Assembly: GCA_013339895.1 (NCBI GenBank)
Contig: JABACO010000006.1
Span: forward strand, 5,064,084-5,128,083
DNA length: 64,000 nt
Direction of reading: 5' to 3'
From: Ephydatia muelleri
Lineage: Eukaryota > Porifera > Demospongiae > Spongillida > Spongillidae
The translations under genes were made by a program, and so were the position numbers. The notes under the pieces are model-generated. The model saw only the letters and a program-made list of their open reading frames with translations, did not search any database and was not told the DNA's origin. Position 1 is the first letter of the stretch, and each line of letters opens with the position of its first letter. Of the stretch, positions 55,519-64,000 are shown in pieces.

Positions 55519-58500
55519 TTAAAATAGGATCACCAAGATAGCACTGATGAGTATGCACAAGAAGGTTGAGCACAGCACATCTGTAAGAGAGAGACAGAAG
55601 GATGAAGTTACTTAAGATATATTACTCATCCCCATAGATGCACATACTGTAGAGCAATCAGCAAAAAGTTCAAGCAGCTATGTCCCAAGAAAAAACAAAT
55701 GAGGGTGCACGGAACTGTAAATGCACAATGTCCAAGTTCCGTTTAATGAATGACTAGGGCAATCATTTTCCAATACAATCTGTCCGTAGCCTTTGCACGC
55801 CACAAAAATATCCATTTCATTAAGGAACACTGTACATGTACAAGAGCAACATCATACAATACGTTATTCATGTAGTCGACAATGCTTGCACTGCTGGAAT
55901 TTCACAGGGAAAAAAAGCGTCGAATCATTTAGAAATCATTGCGTGATTGAACAGAAAATCACACAAAAATCACACGCTTCTATTGATTTTCGTGTGATTT
56001 TCTGTTCAATCACGCAATGATTTCTAAATGATTCGACGCTTTTTTTCCCTGTGTTTCTCGCCGCCACGTCAAACGTAAAATCCTATCCGCTTACAAATGC
56101 TCACGTTGTATACTGATTTAGCTAAAGGCATAGGATTTGATGGAAATACCAAGAGTTGAGCCTCACTACGTTGAAAGCTAATTCGCATCACAAACGCTTA
56201 TTCCAGTGTCTTTTAACTCTCTACGGTATATATTGTGAGAGACAAAATTAAAACAGAAAGATCGCTATTTGTGAGGTACAGGCAGATAAAAAGTGTTTGA
56301 TATCATCCTTCCTGGTCTATTTTAATAAATAGGAAAGTGAGTTGGTGCATCTATTGGAGATGTACAGACCTGCAAGTGTTAGCTTTGCTGAAAAGAAAAG
56401 ACCCATGCATGCCCTGTCAAAAACAATTACCCAACTACATACAGTAAAGTTAGATGCTTCAAATGTGTGCATACATGTAACATGTGTCAAAGGTTGTAGT
56501 GGCCATTTTAATAAGCACCGATATGTTGCCACTATACGAGTAACACCTAAACGACATTCCTTCTATTAGCATATAACTTACTTGCATCACTACGGCGAGT
56601 AGGTGGAGCTAAGAATCAGAATAATAAGTTAGAGAATAAAATGTACCAAAGTTCCAAGCTCACCTTCAACAATCAATCTGTATGTAATGGTATTTGAGCC
56701 CACGTTATTAGTGGCAACACATACATACAGTCCAGCATCAGAGAATGAAACTGCTGCAAACGTATATGAATTTGTTGCAGAACTAAAGGTTGAATTAAGC
56801 CCAACAACGGTTGGCTGGGGTACACCTGTTACAGCACAAGTCAGACTTTGAGCAGAGCCTTGTACGGCGAAAATATACACTGTTGCGTTTGAGAGAGTAC
56901 TTCCGTATGTATATCTCGGTGCAACTGTACCGGAAGACGGAATACACAATGTATTATCTACTACCGCGGCACAAATAAGAAGACATGCATGCATGTTAAA
57001 TTTGCCATATAGCGAGTAACACCTAAAGATCAATTCTACCAAAGTTCCAAGCTCACCTTCAACAATCAATCTGTATGTAATGGTATTTGAACCCACGTTA
57101 TTAGTGGCGACACATACATACAGTCCAGCATCAGATGATGAAACTGCTGCAAACGTATATGAATTTGTTGCAGAACTAAAGGTTGAATTAAGCCCAACAA
57201 CGGTTGGCTGGGGTACACCTGTTACAGCACAAGACAGACTTTGAGCAGAGCCTTGTACGGCGAAAATATCAACTGTTGTATTTGACAGGGTGCTTCCGTA
57301 TGCATATCTCGGTGCATCTGTATGTGGAGACGATTGTAGGGAATACACAATGGATAAAGTATTATCTACTACTGTGGCACAAGTAAGAATACACATTAAA
57401 TTTGCCATAGACAACAGAAGGAACTTACACAGAACTGTCAAGTTAAACCGAACAACATATGCACTGACTGCTGGATGCCTAAATGTTATAGCATAGTTTC
57501 CGGCATATTGAGGCAGTTGGAACTGATCAAGCTTTACATATGCTGTGCCTGTATCATTTACTCCAGTGACAGTAAAAGCAGGTAGAGTAACACCAGGTGG
57601 AGTCTGCACAATTATATTTGCAGGTATTATGAATGGATTAGCAACAACGGAGATATTTAGATAAAAATCTCCTGCAGTTGACACCACGACCAAATCTGAT
57701 GCAATCTGCGCTGTAAGATCTATAAAATCGAGTTGTGGTGTGCATTCATAATGCATGAAATAAAAAGATGATTATGACAGATCTGTCAACTTACAAAACA
57801 CAGTGATATTAGCTGGGGGAGAATCGTTAAGAGAAGCTTGTGCGCAGGTAAATGCCTTGTTGTTGTCTAATCTTGAAACATTTGAAACAATAAACACTGT
57901 GAAATTTCCATTCAGCCATGCAGTAGAAACTGAAACCAAACCCTTGAGCGTTACTTCGGCATTCAAAACATGGGTGCAGGTCACTTGAAAACTTGCACCT
58001 TCCACCACAGTAAAACTGGTTGGTGAGAGTGTCAACTGGCCTGCAAAATAATGTTATCAACAACAAAAAATAAATTCATCAAAGATTTAACAAATGAAAC
58101 TGCATGGTTAATTATTTTCCCACATGGCCAAAACTGAATGAGATCTCAGCACTCAGATTGACTGGTACTGGGAGATTTGAAAAAACATTAAGCACCCATT
58201 TACTAAAATCAAGACATTTAAAGTAATTTCAACCACGCATAATTAGTAAAATTTATTCATAAATTTATTTAAAAGATGACGCAAGATATTTAAATATCAT
58301 GTTAATACTTTTAATAATTAATGACGAAACTTTGGCTCACGTGCACATGTCAAATTGATTTAAATCTGGTATAATTAAATAGTGAAAGTCTATAATACAG
58401 CGTGCCAAAGCTTCTGCGCGAGGTTGTGGCTGCCCACGCATATGTGCATGGATAGTTAGTTGATCAATAAATCATGCAACGCATGCCGATAGGGACTGAC

Positions 58501-61500
58501 CAAACATTCAGAAATCATGTGTGCACACAATGTATTTGTTATGCCTCATGGCAGTTTGCATTGTGATCTGTTCTTTTAATTTATCGTTGTTTACTTGAAC
58601 CAGCTAGTAGCTCTAACCACGGATTATTAACTATACAATTCTTGCTCGAACCCAGTGGGATATGCCTCATGTCATTCTCTTTGTCAGTAGCACTCGCGGC
58701 ACTACTTTCAAAGTGGTTGTATGTTTCAACGCTTATACGTAAGTTCTATCAGTATACATGAAAAAGCTCTATTGCCTGGTATAACCTCGGACAACGCTCA
58801 GTTACAATTTTCACGCTTTTCTTGTTCATTTCACTAGTTGCGAGCATTCTATCCGTGCATGCATGCATTGCGATTGATGGTGTCATAGTCTGCGATTAAT
58901 TAAGTTAAGTTAATAGTGCATTATGCAAGACAATACGGTGCAAGATAACATGACTGCACCGCTGCGGTAATGAATGCTTTGAAGTGCAGTTTACCCATAT
59001 ATACGCGAAACCAGCTCTCAATTGCAAATTGTAAATGCAAATGGTAAATGCATGATGAAGAGATCAGAACTAACTTGCTGCCCATGCAGGGCTACCAATT
59101 GCACTGATGCATGGAAGTGCATTCGCTGTTATACATAATCAGTAGACCTGCATACTTTTACTATCTGTTCGTGTGCACCTAAATTGGTGCACGCATTCAA
59201 TATATGCATGATGCAAATGCATGGTTGTATGCATATGGTGTATGGATACAATGCAGAGTGCAGCAGATAGTATGCAGGCATTGTTTCCTTACAACTACTG
59301 GTTATGACAATAACAAAGGTCAGGTATTGGCATCTGTTTACTACCACTATAATCTTTCGTGCAGCTAGTATAGTCCTTCACAATTCACTGGGATAAATGT
59401 TCAGTTGATTTATGATCAAATACGCATAGCTGAACGGTTTTGAAGTTCAAATTAGAAATCGGAGCGCCACTTCGGCGAATCGCGTCTCAGTTCTTGTATT
59501 TCAACCCCCCCCCCCCCCCCCCCCGTTATCGTACTCAACCAGGGCTCCGCGAACCCCGGCCCCTTACCAAAATACTGCATTGATCCGCCCCTGCCAAGCG
59601 GGGATGTGGGCCAGTAATAGTTTGTGAACATTTTGTGCGTTAATAAGCCTAACTATAATCATTTAGTAAAGCTTCATGTAAAGGTACATACATGTAGCCG
59701 GCCGTGTTTCTGTTATGACGAACATTTATTCAATATAATGGTCAAGATGGCGGCGCCAGTAACCGATCATTGTTCAAAGGCTCCCCGAACTAGAAAAATC
59801 TATGTAATGGAAAAAACAAATGGCATGACAACATGTACCATTATGCTGCAAATCATAATAAAGGGTGGCAACTCAAATTTTCGTTAAGATTCAATTTAAA
59901 AAAAAACAGTGGAATACAGTAATTAGGTCAGAAAACATTGATTTTGTGTACATGTTAATGGGAAGCTATGTTTTGCTTTCCCGAACTGAAATCTTCAATG
60001 TAATGGTATATATATATATTTGCACAGTTTGCACCTTACAACTTTCTACACGTAAAAATGAAGTGGCAAATGTTTTACAACTTGCGGTTAGTTAATAACA
60101 TTCAAGAGTAACCATTTTTCATACACTTAAATAGGTGTAAGTCTAACTTTGTTTTGAATACATCCGAAGCATTAGTACTTATAAATTCAACACAAATTCA
60201 AACCACACTACTCCTATGTACTAGCAATGGAACATATGCTATAGGATGTCTTTTTGAACACCATCACTTTCCTGGTGACCGCTGATTTCTGCATATGAGC
60301 ATAGATACTTTAGAAAGGGATTGGAAGCGCAGTTAATTATAGCGAATTATCACCTACTCTCCGTGATTTGCTCTGCTGTTCAAAGTGGGCGGTGTAGCCT
60401 ACCATCAGCCTACGGTTTGTGCGAGCTATCCATCTAAGGCTATGACTAATCCCTACAAAATCTAATTTCAAACCCGCTTTTTTCTAAATCTTATTCTCAG
60501 AGTTCAACGGCTTCAGTGCTATACACGACGCCGATACACACATTAAAATCATCGCCGTTTGTGGCAGTGTTTTAAGAAAACCAAGCACTCTCTTCGGAAA
60601 ACAAAAAAAGTCCCTCCTGGAGCAATCACTGCCCATTTAGGATTCGTACATAACATCACAAAAGCACTTAGGATCGCAAAGAGACAGGTACATGCGTGAA
60701 GCATATTTCGTTTGGCTCTTTCGTACTATACGAGAGTATAACTCACGATCCGATGACGATAAAGCAAATCTTAAAAAAAAAAAAAACCTCCTTGCAAAAT
60801 GGTCTCTTTAAACAGAGAAATCATAGTGAATGTTTGGAGAATCACCCATTTTTCAAAAAAGGTACACAAGCACGCACAATTTGAGAAAGCGATGACGACA
60901 AAAATTTCTACGCGTCTAGTGCAAAAAGCTAGTGTTAGAATCAACACACTATACCTTCCAAAAAGAAGATGATAAATGCCTAACAAAGGTTAGTGGTGCC
61001 ACGTTCTGAACACTTGAATGGTGTCATTAGCGCGATCACGAAGTGCGTCAATGGCTCACGTGATGCGTTTCCAATCCCTCTCTAAACCATAGTATCCATG
61101 GTTATACCTCCAGATGCACGCTAACACCGTTGTTCCCAACAACTTAAATTTGCAATATAAGTCTACTTGTTTGTCTATTTGATTGGAAACGGATCACTGA
61201 GAAGCGCGGAAGATGCTATCTTTATCAGATGCTGTATCATTCCCGAGTAAGCCATGATCAGGGGCGGATCCAGCTAGGATTTCGGGAGGGGGGGGGGGGG
61301 GGGGGGGGGGGTCTAATAACTATAGTCACAAGTGGGGATGGGTACGGGAGGGGGCGTGCCCCCTCCTGTGACAGCCAGGGCGTCTGGGGCGAAGCCCCAG
61401 CCGCTTTTCTTACTTTTGCGCTTATTTAGCATGAAAATGTACATACTATCAAAACAGCTTAATGTAATATGATTTGTTAACATGAAACTAAAAATTAGCA

Positions 61501-62789
61501 AAGGCAACAGTTACATGCACTAGTGTTCAACAAAAGGATTCATTAGTAGCATTCAACGAGGGTGGCGATGTGAAAACTCTTCCACTACTTCTTCAGGGTC
61601 GATATCCACTTCTCTATGGCATTTGAGCACAGCTAGACTATTCAACCTGTCTCCCCATGGTGCTTCGTAAAGCAGTTTTAAGATGCCTTAGAAGGCTGAT
61701 AGATCTCTCACATTCACAACTTGTCACAGGAAGTGTGACAAGGAGAGCATGTTTTGTTTGAACACCTAGCCTGAGCCACGTCTGCGCCCTCTGTGGGTAT
61801 CGTGGAGCCTTTAGCGTTAGATCTATGAAGCAATAGTTAGTTAGATCTATGAAGCAATAGTTATCGGAAGTTTCGTTAGAAACTTCCATATAGGATTTGA
61901 CCCCGACTATGAAGTCATTAAAAAAACGCGACCCGTCTGTAACAACACTCCCGACGATCGGATCGAGTAGCTTGTTTTAGCAATCGATCTAGAAGTCAAA
62001 AATGAGTATTTTCGTTTTTGTTTCATGTCGCAGAACCGCGTGGTTGTAGAGAACAAGAGAGTACTGCCCGTTCTCGTACCCAGTCTTGGAACAAGGGGCG
62101 GGTCGTCTTCTTCTCCTCCTCCTCCTCCTTCTTGGCAATGCATAACTCGGGACAGGAACACTTTTAAGCGATCAAAATTTCACCACTAGCTTCAGAATCG
62201 GATGGAGGACTCGCTTTTATATAAATAATCGATGTTATACTCTGATACACAATCGACTATCAGCCTATGTCTTGTATAATTAGAGATTGGGTGTGAAAAA
62301 AAAATTAAGAAAACAAGTAAATAAAACATTCTCTACGAGAACGTTGGTGGGATATAGGATTTGAAGGCAATTGGTGGTGTAAAAAGCAAGGAAACAAGGT
62401 CTTATCAGAAGGGAAAATGGCTATATTTAGCACATAAACAACATACGCCCTAGAAATGTGCTAAATATAGGACTATTACATTTTCCCTTCTGATAAGACC
62501 TTGTTTCCTTGCTTTTTACACCACCAATTGCCTTCAAATCCTATATCCCACCAACTTTCTCGTAGAGAATGTTTTTATTTACTTGTTGTATATACGATCG
62601 CCTTAAATTAATATAACAGGAAACTTGCTGCTGAGTGTACTTACCGAACCAAAAAAACCGAGTCAAATCCACCTCGCTTTAGTTGGAACACAGCAGTCGC
62701 TACCTCGCATAGGGCTCTTTGAACGCTTCATATTGGAACGTGTCAATTAATTAATTATTCGTGGTTAATTATTGATAGCTGGTCGGGGC

Positions 62790-62820
<31 letters not shown>

Positions 62821-62838
62821 AATCTTTAGACCCCTTAG

Positions 62839-62870
<32 letters not shown>

Positions 62871-63031
62871 TGGACCCGCCACTGATGATATGCTTTTTCT
62901 TTTCCCACCAAGTAACACACTTAGAAGTTGAAGCCAGCGCACAAGTCTTACACGAAAATGGAATATAACTTACAATTAGCAGCGATGGATAGCGTCGATA
63001 GAACCAACGCAAACACCACCAAGCGAGACAT
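55519..63031 (-). CDS. Gene 3: Ig-domain surface protein with duplicated Ig exon and GPI-like C-terminus (7 exons)
   Basis: Predicted 398-residue paralogue of gene 2. Exons high to low: 63031-62974, 58040-57795, 57710-57429, 57317-57057, 56924-56664, 56608-56582, 55580-55519. All junctions are phase 1 GT-AG; total 1197 nt. The signal-peptide exon (MSRLVVFALVLSTLSIAAN) and the last exon (58 and 62 nt) equal those of gene 2 in length. Domains: Ig-type with Cys pair (20-102), cysteine-less Ig-type (102-196), two almost identical I-set Ig domains (196-283, 283-370, each with DAGLYVCVATNNVG), a short linker, then STFLCILISAILVILF and stop, consistent with GPI anchoring. The exon 1 link across a 4.9-kb intron rests on position, phase and size match, so it is less certain than the rest. 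Confidence 0.78.
55903..56053. mobile_element. Foldback element C (151 bp)
   Basis: Arms of about 62 bp, nearly perfect: CACAGGGAAAAAAAGCGTCG...GAACAGAAAATCACAC and its complement, with a short loop. It lies in the last intron of gene 3. Confidence 0.93.
56664..57317 (-). repeat. Tandem duplication of an Ig exon in gene 3
   Basis: Exons 57317-57057 and 56924-56664 are both 261 nt and differ at only a handful of codons (for example YAPRYAYGS versus VAPRYTYGS, SSSDAG versus SFSDAG). Part of the preceding intron is copied too (ACTGTGGCACAAGTAAGAA / ACCGCGGCACAAATAAGAA). Confidence 0.92.
61262..61405 (+). repeat. GGCGGATCCAG-type repeat with poly-G
   Basis: GGGGCGGATCCAGCTAGGAT, about 25 G, then GGGCGTGCCCCCTCC and the hairpin CTGGGGCGAAGCCCCAG. 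Confidence 0.75.
61640..61800 (-). pseudogene. hAT transposase C-terminal (dimerisation) fragment
   Basis: TLPVTSCECERSISLLRHLK followed by TALRSTMGR matches the hAT C-terminal pattern P-x-S-x-x-x-E-R-x-F/I-S-x-x-x-x-x-K-x-x-L-R-x-x-M (ZMYM/ZBED-like relatives). Only about 50 codons remain. It is not part of the hAT element at 11843-12870. Confidence 0.65.
62313..62586. mobile_element. Foldback MITE family A, copy 2
   Basis: Ends ACAAGTAAATAAAACATTCTC and its complement (with one extra T). It shares GTTGGTGGGATATAGGATT, GTGTAAAAAGCAAGGAAACA and the internal TATATTTAGCAC region with copy 1 at 14463-14759. Arms about 125 bp. Confidence 0.9.
62791..62871. repeat. Poly-G / poly-C foldback
   Basis: About 29 G, then AATCTTTAGACCCCTTAGA, then about 30 C. 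The two runs can pair as a hairpin or fold separately as G-quadruplex and i-motif. It is followed by TGGACCCGCCACTGATGAT, like the ends of the GGCGGATCC family. Confidence 0.95.
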
Positions 63032-63142
63032 GTCCCAGGACCGGCCACACCTGAAATAAATTAAGTTCATATAGGGGAATTTGATGCCTCCAATCACATG
63101 TCATCTTATGACGTCATTTAAAAACATGGCCGCGTCAATAGT

Positions 63143-64000
63143 AGATACTGGAGCCGAGGGATATACGTGATTTAGAATTCAAAAACTAAATTTACGCATA
63201 ATCCTCGCTACGCTCGGGATGCTACAGCCCAGGGCCCTTGGGTATTCTAAATCACGTAGATCATGAAAGTGACAGTATCTAACTGATTTAGACCATAGCA
63301 AAGCGCATGTTTACGTTTATAGTAACCAATGCCGTCCATTGCGCAAGCGCAGTTTTTGTGTAGCAACAAGGATCTTATTGGCGGGTATTCTAAGTGCAAG
63401 AGGGCGGGTATTCTGAATGCCAGAGGGTGGGCCAGAGGGCGGGTATTCTACCGTAGATTATCCGCCCGCTGGCATTTAGAGGGCGCGATTAGGCTAACGA
63501 GGTCTCTACGCGAAATAAGGTATCTGTTATCGACCAATCAGATTGCGAGATTCTATTATGCTATAGTCAGTTAGATACTGGAACCGAGGGATCTACGTGA
63601 TTTAGAATACCCGAGGGCCCTGGGCTGTGGCCTCCCGAGCGTAGCGAGGGCGCTACTAAGGGCCCGAAGGTATTCGAGATCACGTAGATCACGAAGGTGA
63701 CAGTATCTAACTGATCTAGACTATAGCAACGCGGATGTTTACGTTTATGGTAACCAATGCCGCTATAATTATCCATTGCGCAAGCGTGTAGCAACGGGAT
63801 CTTATTGGCGGCCGGGTATTCTAAGTGCAAGAGGGCGGGTATTCTAAGTGCCAGAGGGCGGGTATTCTAAGTGCCAGAGGGCGGGTATTCTAAGTGCCAG
63901 AGGGCGGGTATTCTAAGTGCCAGAGGGCGGGTATTCTAAGTGCCAGAGGGCGGGTATTCTACCGTAGAATACGCGTGCGCTGGCATTTAGAGGATGCGAT
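63143..64000. repeat. Tandem block of about 430-bp units with 23-bp minisatellite
   Basis: Two units (about 63143 and 63573) start GATACTGGA.CCGAGGGAT and share TACGTGATTTAGAAT, GTGACAGTATCTAACTGAT and TGTTTACGTTTATGGTAACC. Each ends in copies of AGGGCGGGTATTCTAAGTGCCAG, about six in the second. The unit is itself partly palindromic (ATCTACGTGATTTAGAATACC ... GGTATTCGAGATCACGTAGAT). It runs off the window edge. Confidence 0.85.

Larger units (their letters stand above)
58100..62970. other. Gene 3 intron 1 (4.9 kb) with inserted repeats
   Basis: Contains a poly-C tract (59505-59524), GGATCCGCCCC repeat ends (59580), a GGCGGATCCAG repeat with poly-G (61262-61405), a foldback MITE (62313-62586), and a G/C homopolymer hairpin (62791-62871). 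A minus-strand stretch at 61640-61780 (LRLGVQTKHALLVTLPVTSC, ECERSISLLRHLKTALRST) resembles the C-terminal dimerisation part of hAT transposases, which reads CERSFSxLxxIKxxLRSxM. Confidence 0.6.

Noticed and set aside
63825-63960. Evenly spaced repeats resembling a CRISPR array
   Set aside because: The 23-bp units are contiguous with no unique spacers, and the context is eukaryotic.

Overview
The window looks like nuclear DNA of an early-branching animal, most likely a demosponge (a cnidarian is less likely). Genes are split into exons by short GT-AG introns. Extracellular domains sit in single exons with phase 1 boundaries on both sides. The DNA between genes is full of microsatellites, long G/C homopolymers, foldback elements and decayed transposons. 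The species is inferred from style only, since I could not run a search.

The main content is a family of immunoglobulin/fibronectin-III cell-surface genes. Gene 1 (5322-765, minus) reads as a complete 13-exon receptor: signal peptide, three Ig-type domains, three FN3 domains, a Ser/Thr/Pro linker, one membrane helix and a short tail with an ITIM-like motif (LHYAEL). Genes 2 (25302-21658, minus) and 3 (63031-55519, minus) are paralogues: signal peptide, Ig-type domain, cysteine-less Ig-type domain, one (gene 2) or two nearly identical (gene 3) I-set Ig domains, a Pro/Ser/Thr linker, then a hydrophobic C-terminus that stops at once, as in GPI-anchored proteins. All three models keep one reading frame through every junction (2271, 981 and 1197 nt). 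A fourth, partial receptor is visible at 39929-36938 (FN3 plus membrane exon, minus). Further copies of the membrane exon and of tail exons (one with LDYSVV) lie on the plus strand at 53.1-55.2 kb and as relics near 29.1 and 33.7 kb. The blocks 28.8-37 kb, 52-56 kb and 21.2-22 kb share stretches of sequence, so this is a locus that duplicates, inverts and reshuffles receptor exons. By analogy with invertebrate allorecognition and immune-receptor complexes, that is the most interesting reading of the window.

Layout: 0.8-5.3 kb gene 1; 6.5-8.3 kb a PHD-finger repeat and a Merlin/IS1595-like element; 10.5-11.7 kb a CACTA-like transposase relic; 11.84-12.87 kb a hAT element with a perfect 8-bp target duplication; 13.0-14.0 kb a small multi-exon gene; 14.46-14.76 kb a foldback element; 14.9-17.0 kb two repeat-rich ORFs; 17.3-18.6 kb a transposon-type coding relic; 21.2-25.3 kb gene 2; 25.8-27.8 kb transposon relics; 28.7-38 kb receptor-segment duplications interrupted by a tyrosine-recombinase (DIRS-superfamily) retroelement at about 30.45-33.0 kb; 39-40.5 kb FN3 exons; 41.7-43.1 kb a decayed UHRF1-like gene on the plus strand; 44 kb a foldback element; 49.3-50.2 kb a non-LTR retrotransposon relic; 50.8-51.7 kb an inverted exon-like repeat; 52-55.2 kb plus-strand receptor fragments; 55.5-63.0 kb gene 3, whose 4.9-kb first intron holds several repeats; 63.1-64 kb a tandem repeat block. 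No rRNA, tRNA, CRISPR or bacterial operon was seen.
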